Made by a program: the position numbers and the translations under genes. Of a DNA stretch of 64,000 bases, positions 21,267 to 34,171 are shown in pieces. A model generated the notes under the pieces. That model had not been told where the DNA came from, did not search any database, and saw nothing but the letters and a program-made list of their open reading frames with translations. Source of the stretch: Anomaloglossus baeobatrachus (taxonomy: Eukaryota > Chordata > Amphibia > Anura > Aromobatidae); NCBI RefSeq assembly GCF_048569485.1, contig NC_134358.1:244027451-244091450 (forward strand), given 5' to 3'. Each line of letters opens with the position of its first letter. The stretch's first letter is position 1.

Positions 21267-21849
21267 GAAGGGGTTCATGAACAGGACCAGTCCAGAAAAG
21301 AGGTTTACTCACTGACGCTAGTCCGGCTTAGGAAGCTGCAGGTACGCACCCTGGTCGTGATCGACAGTCCCTGCGCTGCCCACGTCTTCACAGTTTATGC
21401 TTCTCTGCCTGTCACAGCACTGCAGAACACAAAGCGGACTCTTCAGCACGCCCACGGCAGAGCTGTGACGGGCAGAGCTGGCGGGAGGAGCACAGCATGG
21501 ACATGTAATAGGAAGCTATTAACCGCCATGGGCAGGCAAGTGGGGATAGATTTCCACTATGGTTTTTCTTTTTGCATAAATAATCTGTATATCCTTGTTT
21601 GTTCCTGCCCCTTTTTTGAGCCCAAAGTTTGCTTAAAAAAAGACATAACTAACAATATAAAATCTAAGTCTCTTATTTTTATTTTTTGAAAACTGGTGTA
21701 TGCCAAAACTTGTGAATTGTTCCTGCCAGTAAAATTGGCACAAATGTCTTGCCAAATTTTTCCTTTTAGGTTCAAGTGGAGACAGAGAGTAATGGTATTC
21801 AGTTATTTAGATAGATAGATACTTCATTTTGTATTTTTTTTTCCTCCAG
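21267..21849. other. EEF1E1: EEF1E1 intron 3, end
   Basis: No element boundary or gene is recognised here. The acceptor is TTTTTTTTCCTCCAG. Confidence 0.5.
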
Positions 21850-21990
21850 GCTGACCTCTCAATCCAGGAAAAAGAGAGTTACATGAATGTGTCCCGGTGG
21901 TTCAGTCACGTCCAGCATTACCCCGGCGTTCGGCAGCATCTCCCAAGCTTGGTGTTTATTAAGAACAGAATCTATACTAATGTCCATTAG
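21850..21990 (+). CDS. EEF1E1: EEF1E1 exon 4 and stop
   Basis: Residues 129-174, from ADLSIQEKESYMNVSRWF to NRIYTNVH, then TAG. The stretch NVSRWFSHVQHYPGVRQHL matches the end of the human protein closely, from memory. With this exon the joined reading frame is complete and undamaged, so the gene looks functional. Confidence 0.95.
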   Translation, partial: ADLSIQEKESYMNVSRWFSHVQHYPGVRQHLPSLVFIKNRIYTNVH

Positions 21991-22280
21991 CAGATCCGCG
22001 CCCAGCTGCCGGCACAGATATGTTTACTGTCCCCCCTTATTTATGTCTGTACCTCGTCATATGGCAGATATAACAACAAATTCGGAAGAAAATCGCCACA
22101 CATGAATTTTTCTTATTTATTTTATGCAATTTACCGTACCTTCTGGGAAGTCAACAGAATCCAAAAACTTCTACTTCATTCTATTGTATTAATGTAGACT
22201 TTGTGACAATTTTTTTTATTGTTGCAGTTTTTTTAAAAAAAAAGTTCTGTGCCAATAAAGGATGGGTATAGCTGGTTTAA
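21991..22280 (+). terminator. EEF1E1: EEF1E1 3' UTR and polyadenylation signal
   Basis: The 3' UTR is short and AT-rich. A canonical AATAAA lies at 22254-22259, about 265 bp past the stop, followed by a GT-rich stretch (GGATGGGTATAGCTGG). Cleavage is expected about 15-25 bp after the signal. Confidence 0.75.
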
Positions 22281-23670
22281 TTTATCTATTTTTATTTCTA
22301 CGTAAGACACTATTTCTCCTAACAGCTAAAAGCACTTCCGTGTGACTTCCGTCGGGTGCTCCTGCAGTCTGGCCCGCTCCCGCGATGCTCGCACTGCAGT
22401 GTATCAGCAGATTCCCGCAGTGCTAGCAGCCGCGGGGATGATGAGCGTTGCCATCAGGAGGGTAGTAAAGTTCATTACCTGCAGTGATGAAGTCCTGCAC
22501 TCCTGACGTCAGCGCTCGTCACTAACTTCTATTCCCGCCGCATCCTGTCGCGGGCGGCCCAAGACTGTGACTAGCGTTGATGTCACGGGACGCTCACAAT
22601 ACCTCGTTTGTGAAAGCTGCGGTCGTTTATCTCAGTGACCAGCGCTGACTTAAGGAGTGCAGCGGCTTCCATCACCGCAGGTAATGTACCTAACTAATCT
22701 CCTGAAGTCAGCGATAGTCATGCCCTGCAGTGACCTGGGCTGACCTCATGATGTTAGCTCAGGTCACTGCACTGCTCTCCCAGTCAATGGGAAACCTTCT
22801 GTTCTTCATTGACTAGGACAATGAGTATGGATTGTCGTGGAACCCCCTTATTGGTTCACGCCGGACCCGGATTGAATAAATCGCATCTAATGAATACGCC
22901 ACTTCTGGAGCAGCTGCGGCCTGCTATTTTTAGGCCGGGGAGGGTTCAAGAACCACGGACCTCCCTAGTCTGAGAATACCAAAACACAGCTGTCCGCTTT
23001 ACCATGGCTGGTAATCCAATTTGGGGAGACCACACGTTTTTTGTTTTAAATTTATTTAATTTAAAATAGCGTGGGGTGTCCTCTTTTTTGGATTACCAGC
23101 CAATGTGAAGCTGCTAGCTGTGATCTGCAGGTTCAGCAGTCTGCTTTACCCAAGCTGGCTACAAAAGATAGGGCAGACCCCACGTTGGTGTTTTAATTAT
23201 TTATTTTTTGGCTAAATACAAGGCTAAGCACCCTTTAGTGCCACATGAAAGGCACTAAAGGGTGCAAGATTACAAAATGCTGTGAGTGGGACATTATATA
23301 TGTCTTTCTCATCTATAATCTATACCTCTATTCATTCATCTATCTCTCTATTTATCCCTCTCTCTGTCTATATATCCCTCTATCTATATCTATCCATCTA
23401 TCTATCTGCTTCCGTTTTTTGCGGTGTAAAAAAAAAATAAAAAAAAACAGAAGGCACCTGGATGCCACATGGTCCGTATACGGAACGGATATCACATGGA
23501 TGCATCTGTGAAGAAACTTCACCGTTTTTTGCGCACCGCAAAAACTGGACAATCGTGTAAATGTAGCCTAAGTGAACGGAAAAAAAAACAACTTTGTTTT
23601 AGGTACGGTACAGTCATAGTGGTACCACATTTGATTTCATTGATGATTATTTTATATATATTATATTTAT
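22281..23670. other. Intergenic, diverged nonautonomous repeats
   Basis: A GC-richer block (22330-22740) has several GACGTCAGCG/CACTGCAG-type motifs. It is followed by a block with long complementary stretches around AGCGTGGGGTGTCC/GGGGAGACCACACG (22960-23110), a short hairpin GCACCCTTTAGTGCC/GGCACTAAAGGGTGC (23229-23264), and ATCT/CTAT simple repeats at 23330-23405. Near 23560 the sequence AATGTAGCCTAAG looks like a transposon end, but its partner was not found. No gene is seen. Confidence 0.4.
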
Positions 23671-24598
23671 TGTAAGGCTTTGCTCAGGTAGGCATAGGCA
23701 GGGTCACAGGACGACACAGTATCTTCATAAAATTCTAGCCGTTTATTAAAAAACTTGAACAAGGAATTCCCAAAGAATAAGCAAGCAGGATAGCCAAAGC
23801 ATGGTACCTGCGAAACACTCAAAACATTGGAAAAGCAGGAGGACAAAAGAGTAATGTGCAAATAGGTACGGTAATTTATTAAAAGGCAACTGGCACAAAA
23901 AGGATCGGCAGCAAACTACATCGGGTGTGTAGATAATAAATAAGTATAAAAATACAAATTGATTGTAAAAATAGAAGGGTATTAAAAAACTTGCCATAAA
24001 TGGCAAGCATTAAACATAACAGGCCTCTCCTGGCTTAAGGCACAAACATAGCACGACCACATACCGTGGGCTTCGAGTCCAATACAGTCTCTATTGGAGG
24101 TGTGGCGCCTGTACACACTGGCTCCTGCCAGGGAACAACACTTGCTGTGGCTCCCTCCAAAAACCCAGAGACACTCTGCAGACTCCTGTCTGTCTCTCCT
24201 CCAGGAGAGGTTCGGTCCTGTAGCCCCAGCACTAACCAGCCTGGCTTGCACATTACGTCCAGTCTAAACCCAGACTGAATTCCAGAGCCCTGTGTTCAGC
24301 CTCCACACAGGCTGATGCACCCAGAGCTCCCTGCTCTGCTCTCACCCTCTGCAGCACACACACTGACAGTCTAGAGCCAGTCTCCCCTAGACACTCTGCT
24401 CCAGGTTCAGAAACACAGGATTGATTTAACCCTTGGAGCCACACCCACAGGTGGTAAGGAGTGTTTAATCAGCCTCACACACCCTTTCATGACTCTGAAT
24501 GTAATGCAGTCCTGTGGAACCAAAGGTCCCAGCCAATATTCACATTGCAGAGCACCAACGCTTCTGCAAAACATACCGGCCATTTATAATGTCTCACA
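23671..24598 (-). mobile_element. LTR-like fossil repeat
   Basis: The unit runs from TGTAAGGC to TCTCACA, so it has the TG...CA ends of a long terminal repeat, about 930 bp, read on the - strand. It contains two AATAAA signals in that orientation. No internal coding region adjoins it, so it is best seen as a solo LTR. Family not certain, Ty3/gypsy or retrovirus-like. It is broken and old, with no clear target duplication. Confidence 0.45.
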
Positions 24599-24609
24599 AT
24601 ATATACATA

Positions 24610-25109
24610 CAGTAGAACCTTGGTTTAATAGTAACTTTGTTTGAGAGTGTTTTGCAAGACAAGCAAAGCTTTTTAAACATTTGTAACTTGGTTTAAGAGC
24701 AATCCTTTGCAATAAAAGCAAATACTCACCATGTACACTTCTAGTTCTGTCCTTTCACCACGCTCTGACCCGATCTGGAGATAACTTTCTGTACATATGT
24801 ACTGTATACAGTATACCATTGCACAGTATATACTATATAGCATTTCTATCAATTTGCATTTGTGCAGTTTAATTTTTTTACTGCACAGTATTTTGTATTA
24901 GTGTACTGTAATAATTTTATATGAATACAGTACTTTATTTTGTATTACTGTAATAAATTTGTATAAATACAGTAAATATTTTTGGGTTGTGGAACGAATT
25001 GTCTACGTTTCAATCATTTCCTATGGGAAAATTCGCTTTGATATAAGAGTAACTTGGTTTAAGAGCGCACTCCCGGAACCAATTATGCTCGTAATCCAAG
25101 GTTCCACTT
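24610..25109. mobile_element. Tigger/pogo-like nonautonomous element
   Basis: TA flanks both ends (24608-24609, 25110-25111). The ends are CAGTAGAACCTTGGTTTAAT and the complementary CCAAGGTTCCACTT. The subterminal motif AACTTGGTTTAAGAGC occurs near both ends. About 500 bp, AT-rich, no transposase. Confidence 0.75.
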
Positions 25110-25901
25110 TATATAAAATTTATATAATTTCTAAAAAACATTTATCACTTTTTATTTCATTTTTTTGCTCGTTATGTTGGAAAAGCGTTTAGTTTAAGAT
25201 ATTCATGAGTTTATAGATTGGGTCATTCCAGACCTGTTAATATCAATTATTATTCTCTTTTTGTTTTTACATACAAATTTTACTTATGATTTGAGCCAGC
25301 AATATCCTTGTGCGGTACATGTACGGCTGTTTGTGCGAACACAATGCCTGCAGTGCCGTGAATGTACGGTGGATGTTGGGAATGGGGTAAAAAGTAACTT
25401 TCATTTTTATTTTATAAATCAATAGAGCACATGTAAATAACACATTTGTAATATATTTTATAAGAGAAATCTGCTTTTTCTCTTCCTGGATTGATGTCTC
25501 ATTCTCAATTCATGGGTAAAATCTGTTTTCACCTTTTACTGCCATAGGAGGTGTTAGTTGGTGCTAGTAAAGTTCTGTGGAGAAAGAACAGGGGAGTAAG
25601 GAGGAGCTAAAGCAGGGGTCTCAAACACGCGGCCCGCATGCAGCCCCTCAGGGTAGTTCGTGCGGCCCCCAGGCCCGTGCCCCTGTTCACTGTCGCGGCA
25701 GGGGCCGCAGCCACTGTCTGCGTTTTATGTCAGATGAATGTATTGCCGGTGCTGCGCTCTCGCGCCGCCAATACAATCATCTCACATAAATCACTGACGG
25801 TGACACTGCAGCTGCCGCGATAGTGACCAAGGGCACGGGCCTGGGGGCCGCATGAAGCAGAGATGAGGCAGCGGAGGGAGCGCGGGACAGGTGAGAAGAA
25901 T

Positions 25902-25902
25902 G

Positions 25903-25944
<42 letters not shown>
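25902..25944. repeat. (GT)n microsatellite
   Basis: About 43 bp of alternating GT inside the hAT-like element. Confidence 0.95.
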
Positions 25945-25948
<4 letters not shown>

Positions 25949-25966
25949 ATGCACGCTGGACGTTAA

Positions 25967-26360
25967 CCCCTTAGCGACCTATGATGTACTGGGTACGTTA
26001 TGGCTCCCTGGTACTTAAGGACCCATGACGTACCCAGTACGTCATTGCGAAATCGCGGCCCCGGTGGCTGTGATCGCTGCAAATACCTTAGATTCGGGGA
26101 GGAGGGGACCTCGGGAGGGGTGGTGTCTCCTCCCCGGACCTACGGAGGCTGTAATTGGCTGAGCGGAGTTCGTCAGCCAATCACAGCCACTAATGTTTCA
26201 GCCATTGAAAATCGCTGAAACATTGAAATCCAGCCAAGATCAGGGCAGCTGTAGCCCTGATCATTGGCTGGAGATGGGTGGCCTGTGTTTCACCCGCCCC
26301 CAGCTCTGATTGGAGAGACCGGCTTTGTGACCGATCTCACCAATCACTGTGGATCTGAGG
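25967..26360. mobile_element. piggyBac-like repeat, left part, nested in the hAT-like element
   Basis: TTAA at 25963-25966 is followed by CCCCTTAGCGACC and the same GTACTGGGTACGT palindromic block as at 1440-1505. The body is the reverse complement of 1110-1400. The right end and second TTAA were not found; the sequence fades into the minisatellite at about 26400. Confidence 0.6.
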
Positions 26361-26429
26361 CCGGTGACCACTCCCCTCAGCTTCACTCCGGAGTCTATGG
26401 AAGGTGAGGGGAGCTGCTGACCCATTACT

Positions 26430-27065
26430 ACAGGATGGGGACAAAGTGCGCACATTACTATGAGATGGGGACAAGGCTGGGGACATTACTATAGGATGGG
26501 GACAAGGTGGGCACAGTACTATAGGATGGGGACATTACTACAGGATGGGGACAAGGTGGGCACATTACTGTAGGATAGGGACATTACTACAAGGGGACAA
26601 GGATGGGAAACATTACTATAGAATAGGGATAATGCTGGGGACAGTACTATAGGGTGGGGACAAGGTTGGCACATTACTATAGAATGGGGACAGTACTATA
26701 GGATGGGGACATTACTATAGAATGGGGACAGTACTATAGGATGGGGACATTGCTACAAGGGGACAAGGATGGGGAACATTACTATAAGATGGGGGACATG
26801 GCTGGACACATTACTATAGATTGGGGACATTACTATAGGATGGGGACAAGGATGAACACATTACTATAAAATGGGGAAAAGGATGGTGAACATTACTTTA
26901 GGATGGGGACAAGGATGAGCACATTACTGTGGGATGGGGACTAGGATGGGGCACAATACTACAAGGGGACAAGGATGAGCACATTACTGTGGGATGGGGA
27001 CTAGGATGGGGTACAATACTACAAGGGGACAAGGATGGGCATGTTACAACAATATGGGGAACATT
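26430..27065. repeat. Minisatellite, ~30-bp unit
   Basis: About twenty diverged copies of a unit with ATTACTATAGGATGGGGACA and AAGG(A/T)(T/G)GGGCAC. Higher-order copies occur near the right end (two long blocks at about 26910-27030). Confidence 0.85.
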
Positions 27066-27504
27066 ACTAAAAGAGGTTGGTCAAAATTTCTATATAGTGC
27101 TAATTGTAAGACTATTAGTTACAAGAAAGGAATAAAATGTAAAAAAAAAATATATATTTAAACAAAGAATGTGCACGTTTGCTATAATGAACAAGTGAAA
27201 ATGTTCAAAATTAGTGATCCCAAGGTGTGTAAAAAAAAAATAATATATATATTATATATGGTACCAATAAATATGTCACTTTGTCCTGCAAAGAGTGCGG
27301 CCCCCCCAAATAATTTTTTTTCCTCTGTGCGGCCCAAACACCCAGCCGAGTTTGAGACCCCTGAGCTAAAGGCAAAAAAAAACTCATACCCCAGCTGCAG
27401 TATATAAAAAGCATGCCTTACTCACCTTTACCAGGTCCAACACAGTCTCCACTACTGCAGGCAATAAGTATTCTCAACGGCTCTGAGTTGAAGACATATC
27501 CTAA

Positions 27505-28062
27505 AGGCCACTTTACACACAGCAACATCGCTAGCGAAAGCACCCGCCCCAGTCAGTTGTGAGTCACAGGCAAATCGCTGCCCGTAGCGGACAACATCGC
27601 TAACACACGTCACACGTACTTACCTGCCTAGCGACATCGCTGTGGCCAGCGAACTGCCTCCTTTCGAAGGGGGCTGTTCGTTCAGCGTCACAGCGGCGTC
27701 ACTAAGCGGCCGCCCAATAGAAGCGGAGGGGCGGAGATGAGCGGCCGTAACATCCCACCCACCTCCTTCCTTCCTCATTGCCGGAGGATGCAGGTACGGT
27801 GTTGTTCCTCGTTCCTGGGGTGTCACACGTAGCGATGTGTGCTGCCGCAGGAACGACGAACAATCTACGTCCTACAACAGCAACGATATTTGGGATTAGA
27901 ACGATGCGTCAACGATCAACGATTAGGTGAGTAATTTTGATCGTTAACAGTTGTTCGTGCGTTTCACACGCAACAACGTCGCTAACTGGGCCGGATGTGT
28001 GTCACGAATTCCGTGACCCCAACGACATCTTGTTAGCGATGTCGTTGCGTGTAAAGCCCCCT
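27505..28062. mobile_element. Harbinger-like element, copy 1
   Basis: TAA flanks both ends (27502-27504, 28063-28065). The ends are AGGCCACTTTACACACAGCA and the complementary TTGCGTGTAAAGCCCCCT. The interior (CACCCACCTCCTTCC, AAGCGGAGGGGCGGAGATGA) is shared, in opposite orientation, with the copies at 29163 and 35497. No coding sequence. Confidence 0.75.
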
Positions 28063-28065
28063 TAA

Positions 28066-29162
28066 GAATCACTGAGCTCACCGATAAGCTACAACACTGT
28101 GAAATGAAGTCAGCGCTCAGAGATCACAAGCAGGGGTGCAGACTCAAAGCTCGACAAGGGGAGGGTGAATAGAGGACAGGTTTTTGTTTTTTTTAACTGC
28201 AGCCGGGCACCAGGTTTTTTCAAAACCAGAAAACCTCTTTAACCATTTAACACACTTTACTGAACATGTACAACAGGAAAACGATGTAATTTGCTCACGC
28301 TATTGTTAAAGCACATCATGGTGATCATGTGTGCCCAGGAGCTATATCTGTCGGAGTCCAGTGGTGATTCACAGCATGTCTTCTTTAGCAAATATCCAAG
28401 ATGGAATTGGGCCTTAACGCCTTAGATGCCAATCACTAACAAAACAAATTTTAAAATGTAGTAACACAAAAAAAAACAACATTGGGCTATAATATTACGA
28501 ATACAAGCTGGCAAGTGAGGAAAAGAAAGTTTTTGCACCTATAGTACTGTCAAAATGCTGATAAAGAGTAACCGCCTGTGGGTGGCAAGTTATGAAGCGT
28601 GAGAATCTGGACTTTCACACAAAGCAGTATTGCCATGTTGAGGGTAATAAAATCATGCTCTTCTTCAGGTTTTGTGTAAAAGGGCAGGCCTTCACCAAGG
28701 GCTTCTCATTAATATTAACTAGGGCAGAGGTCTACTTTTTTTTTTTTGTTGTATACTGGTGGCATTGTTCAGTAACAAAACAAAAAAAAAAAGAGGGGAG
28801 GTATATTAAACAGGGGATATTTGACACTATCTAATCTTCTGCCCTAATGTTTTGGAATTTAGTTCTATGATGTGACTTCAATATTATCAATGTGAATTTG
28901 TATACCTGTACCTGAGGACATAATTACGTGACCAGTGTGTGATGTCTAGTGTGTGTCAAAGAAATGTCAACATTTACATAAAACTTAATTCCAAATATAA
29001 CATAACCACCAAACATACTGTACATCGCAAAAGCCACTGATGTGTTCGCAGACCCATTGATTTTAATGGGTCTGCGTATGTCCGTGATTCTGGTACATAT
29101 ATAAACTAGCACATACATACCAGAATCACTGACGTCTGAAACAGGCCTAAGACGGCATCTAA
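28066..29162. other. Intergenic, nothing assigned
   Basis: AT-rich sequence with A and T runs. Around 29040-29150 there is a small fold-back (CAGACCCATTGATTTTAATG...GGGTCTG and CCAGAATCAC/GTGATTCTGG). No gene is supported. Confidence 0.4.
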
Positions 29163-29723
29163 AGCCTGCTTTACATGCTGCAATATATCTTACAATGTGT
29201 CGGCGGGGTCACGTCGTAAGTGACGCACATCTGGCATCGTAAGGTACATTGCAGTGTGTGACAGGTACGTGCGATTGCGATTGAACGTTAAAACGTTCAT
29301 CGCATACACATCGTACCTGTCTCTAGAATTGCACGTCAGATTGTTTATCGTACCCGGGGTAGCACACATTGCAGTATGTGACACCCCGGGAACGATGAAC
29401 AGATCTTACCTACGTCCTGCGGCTCCCGGCCCACAATGCGGAAGGAAGGAGGTGGGCGGGATATTTACGTCCCGCTCAGCTGCGCCCCTCCGCTTCTATT
29501 GGCCGGCTGCCACGTGACGTCGATGTGACGCCGAACGTCCCTCCCACTCCAGGAAGTGGACGTTCGCCGCCCACATCGAGGTCGTATGGACGGGTAAGTA
29601 CGTGTGACGGGGGTTAGTCTTATGTGCGGCACATTCAACAAATTGAACGTGCCACACATACAATGGGGGCGTTGCAAATCGCATACGAAATCGTATGGGA
29701 AATTGCAACGTGTAAAGCAGGCT
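29163..29723. mobile_element. Harbinger-like element, copy 2
   Basis: TAA flanks both ends (29160-29162, 29724-29726). The ends are AGCCTGCTTTACATGCTGCA and the complementary CAACGTGTAAAGCAGGCT. The GC-rich core (GGAGGTGGGCGGGATATTTA, TGACGCCGAACGTCCCTCCC) is almost the same as in copy 3. Confidence 0.8.
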
Positions 29724-29726
29724 TAA

Positions 29727-31998
29727 GTGCTGTCTGATTTTTCTTACAGATCCATAAACTGGCGATGGCAAGTGAGATCAGTAACTGATCAATATCGGAC
29801 AGGTCTTTCTGTTTTGGTTAGGACCACTCTGTCTGCAAATATACAGAGAAGTCAACAAACCCACTGTTACGTGTTACCTGAAAAACTGACCTCTGACTGA
29901 GCCCCCAAACTAACATATTGTTATCTTGGCACCCCCCACCCTTTATTTCATGAACATGCCAAATTCACTACATAGAAGGGCTCCATGCACTTTTACCCAC
30001 TCAGTGTAAAATATACTGTGTGTGTATGTGTGTGTGTATATATGTATGTATATATATATATCTACTGTATATATATAGTATATGCACACTTTTATATTTC
30101 TGTATATATAAAAAAGTAACGTACAACAAAGCTAATACTCTATTTACATGCACAAGTTTGCAATCTAACTTTCGTTTCCCCTCCACTCTTTTTGTTATTA
30201 GACAGAGTCTGACTGTTCTTTATTACAAAACTCGAAATTCTATAAATTCTTCCTGGGAACATTTCGCTATATTGTCCATGCCTAATGTTATTCTTGATTT
30301 ATTAAAACTGAATTACAGCTTTCTTCAGGCAGAAGGTGATTTTTATAGCAAAAATGATGAGGCGAATATGTGACCATATATCTGAGTGCTGCGCGGAGCC
30401 CTTGGATAGACAGGTACCGTCTAATTCTAGTCTCAGAACTTGGATTTATTACACCAACCTATTGCAATTAAAGTCAAGCTTTAGGGTTATACTGAAGCTC
30501 GTGGCGCATCAGATTAAAGATATCTGTGAAAGTATTACTTGTTGCTTACTGTCTTACAGGCTTGTCTTTTAAAAATAGTTGGTAAAATTCTATGGATTAT
30601 GGGATATTTCCAGCTTGTTCCCATTTTATACAGTGTCGCTATTTACTATACACATCTTTTAAACTATTTCTCCTTTGGAGGAACTCAATCTCTGCAGACT
30701 TTCCAGCCTTATGAGCTAATTTGACAGCTCATTGGTGATGTCTATTCCACTCCAAAAAAGCATCCCCCCTGGGGCTAGCCAGCTGTATTGTGGATTCTAC
30801 AGATTTGGCTTGCTGTTCCTGCTGGGTGTCATCTGTCTTCTTAGACTTGCACTAAATAATTTTTGTCTTCCTTGACATCATCTGCCTGAGCAGTTTTTGC
30901 CTGCCAGGCCTGTCTGTCCAGGTTGAGCATCAAACACAGTAGCCATACGGATAATCAGAAAAGGCACCATTCCAAAGAAAGCAGCCCGGGGCTGGCTTTG
31001 ACCAAGATCAGCATAACATCCCAACAACTTCCAGCTATCATGACTGCAGCAGGCCTGATCTACCATCGGAGACGCAGCCTATGGACTTATTCTGCTCACA
31101 CAAGTTGCTTTCCTCTCCCCTCCCCCACTTATTTATTGTAATAACTGTCAGCCTAATCTCCCTTTGCCAGGAAGAAAATGCCTCAACAGGTTTGGGTCTC
31201 CCTGCCGATTGCCGGCATTTCACTTGGATTTGCGCCAGTTGGATGAAGTACTGCTGCAGTGGATTACCATTGGTAGGCAGCCTGTGGAAAAATGACATGG
31301 TTCGGTAGCAGAGGCCTAAAACACTGCGTCGCGGAGCGTAGTAAATACTAATTGCACATGGCATAGTTATACTATCATTTCAAGTCTGCGGCAACATAAA
31401 AGTGACAACAAATGCACGGTGCACCATCAAAGCAAAATGCACAATAAAGGCATATGCTATTGTTCAAGGCTAAACACTTCCATTTTTGATGGACCCTTTG
31501 TGACTGTAATAATCTAACCATAGGCTTGTAGATTATTCTAAGATTGTGTATGATTTCTTTGCATTATGCAACAACCAGTTTTTTCCACATACATAATAAT
31601 TTCTTCTTGGCTGTTCAGACATTTTTTTGCCATTGAAAAAGGCACAAGGTAAGGTCACCCGTAATTGTGTACCCTCATAGAGTTCCAGCTCCACTTTCCA
31701 GCAAGAGACCACAGTCCAAGTTGAATACCAATAAGTCTCGCCACTTTTGTTTTTAAAAGTCATATTTTTTTTTTTCATTGTGAAAATCTTGGAAAGTTCT
31801 AAAAATTTACAAATCTCTTTATTAGGGGATTTTGTTTTCACTCTTGTAAAAAACAATTGCATGTAGATTGCTTCCAAACCTTGTTTTCCCCTAGTCTATT
31901 TGCCTGCCCTGAGCTGCATTGATATTAAAATGTAGTCATTGGGAGTACAGATGATTGCAGTGATCAGTCAACACTTATTTCTTCCTCTAAATCTTGGG
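29727..31998. other. Intergenic, nothing assigned
   Basis: Contains a (TATG)n/(TA)n stretch at 30005-30080 and otherwise unique-looking AT-rich sequence. Open frames here are short and match no family I know. Confidence 0.4.
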
Positions 31999-32472
31999 CT
32001 TAGACTGGATTCACCCGTTTATATGGCATCTGATGTGAGTGCATCGGATGCGATATGCTAATGACCCTCGGCTCCCGCTGTGCTGGGAGCATGAGTTGAA
32101 TGTCATGTAACTGAAATCCGATCTTACCATCAGATTACAGCTGTGGAGGAGAGGGCGGGTGCTGCGAAGGAGAGGGAAGGATTAATCTCCCCATCTCCTC
32201 TATTGTCAGCTGATATGATTATCGCACTGCACTCAGATGCCATCTGAGTGCAGTCCGATGTTTCACTGCACCCATAGACTTTTATGGGTGCGAGTGACAC
32301 AGCTCTCGCTGACAATCAGACCATGCTGAGACTTTTCACTCATCCAGAATCTGGATGAGAAAAAAGTAGACTATTTGCTCTCCCTCATCCCTCATTGAAT
32401 AACATTGGTCCTAGTGCAATGCGAGAATTTCTCACATTGCACTCGTCCGAGACATACGCTCGTGTGAGCATA
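31999..32472. repeat. Nonautonomous repeat family, copy B
   Basis: It shares with copies A and C the blocks TAATGACCCTCGGCTCCCGC, GCACTGCACTCAGATG-type and a pyrimidine-rich CTCCCCATCTCC block. The right end CTCGTGTGAGCATACCCA suggests a terminal repeat paired with the left GACTGGATTCACCCG. No coding capacity. Confidence 0.5.
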
Positions 32473-34171
32473 CCCATATCATAACAATGTTCTGCAGCTT
32501 CTCCCCAGAGTTAGTGAGACGCAGGTGCTTAGCTGACCCTTTCAATGCCATCATCTGTACTCCAAATAAGTACTTTCTAATTCTAATACAGCTAAAGAGA
32601 GACAAACAGATTGGTGATATCAAAAATTTAAAATCTACTTTATATGCATTTTTTTATAGGAATGAAAAAACTTTCAATGTAGGATAAAATTATAAAAAAA
32701 AAACAACAATAAAATAAAGTATAGATTAGCTACTCTTTAAGCTGTTCAGAAAGGACCTCCACAATTTGAGGATGGCAAAAACAGAATCCATAGGAAATAA
32801 TGACAATTTGTCCTATTCTTTCCTATCATTTCTCATAAACAATGTAGACCCGTAATCTATATCAATAAGATCTAATACCATTCATTAAATGTAATTTTTC
32901 TTTTTTTGCATCTAAGCTAAGTTTAAATTGTAGGTAAAGGGGACATCCACCCCGATGTGATCATCTGACACTATGCTGATAATGTCAACAGGTTGAGTGA
33001 TATTTAAATTAATTTACAAACCTAGTGAGTGCACATACTATCTTTAGCAGGCTCAGTGAATCCCGAGGCAGAACAGGATAGAAGTAGGCTTTCATAGGAA
33101 GCAACTTTCTGCACAGAATCCAAGATGACCACTTCAAGAAGATACTAGAGAATGACAGAGAACCTATCTTTAAAAGGCAATGTCAACTATTGGCCAACCC
33201 ATTTCAAATGTACCTATGTGGCTAGTAAAATAAAAATGGATTCATATTCACCTCCCAGACTGGTGCCACTCCTCTACTCTAAGAGCAATCCCCCAGCGAT
33301 CTCATGACAGTGCTCACATGGCAAACAATCAGCAGCCACAGATAGGTTGCAGCCTTCACAGTTCTATTAGACAGACATTTTTCACGGCAGCACCCCAATT
33401 GAAAAATTTTAGGGCTTATACGGGTTGGAAGTCTGGGCTCTCACTCATTATTAGAGAACTGAGGAGTTCAGAGTAAGAAAAAAATGAATTCTATGAAAGT
33501 ACAGGACAAATTTGGGGGTAGACTAGGGGAGAGAGACTAGGTGGCAAGGCTCTGTGGGGGCAGGAGATGGCTGAGGAAGAGGAAAATGGCAGAAGTTGGA
33601 CTGAGACATAACCTGCCAGGAGCCTCGTAGAGGGTATAGGGGGAGAATACACTTTGTGATGGGCATCTTGAAAAATTCATGGCACTGAACCTTGCTGCCT
33701 GTATGGAGCATAGTCACCAAGTGAGCGTGGTGGCAGCTGCTTGTTTTCATCAGGCTCTAAGGTCCCTCAACACTGCGGCACACCTCATTAATGTCTCTAT
33801 CGCATCTTCACATGCAGTTTCCATCTCATCACATTGATCCAACACCAAATGCCATTATTAAGACCTCTGACCAAACCAGCAAATAATTTGGCTGCTTCTT
33901 GTTCTAATGTCATGTTCAGCGTCTTGGCATTCCTGGATGAAGTCTCTACCTCGTCCTCACACCTATGTTACCTGGGAGCTACGAAGCCCAATGCCATAAT
34001 TAAAAAAAAAACACACACTGGACCTCCAAATGTATTACTTCACCCAGGCTCCTAAATAGTAAAGATCTCCAACCGGACTATGAAATTAAGGCAACAGTGT
34101 CACCAGATTTCACAATACAATCTATTTTCCTTACATTGAAGAAGATCCATGTCAGAATGGCAGTATGTAAA
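32473..34171. other. Intergenic, nothing assigned
   Basis: No repeat boundary, long open frame or RNA gene is recognised in these 1.7 kb. Confidence 0.4.

Larger units (their letters stand above)
25613..27363. mobile_element. hAT-like nonautonomous element with exact 8-bp duplication
   Basis: The 8-bp target duplication AGCTAAAG lies at 25605-25612 and 27364-27371. The terminal inverted repeat is CAGGGGTCTCAAAC on the left and GTTTGAGACCCCTG-like on the right; GCGGCCC-type motifs follow. The 1.75-kb interior holds a (GT)n tract, a fragment of the piggyBac-like family and a minisatellite. No transposase frame is visible. Confidence 0.85.
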
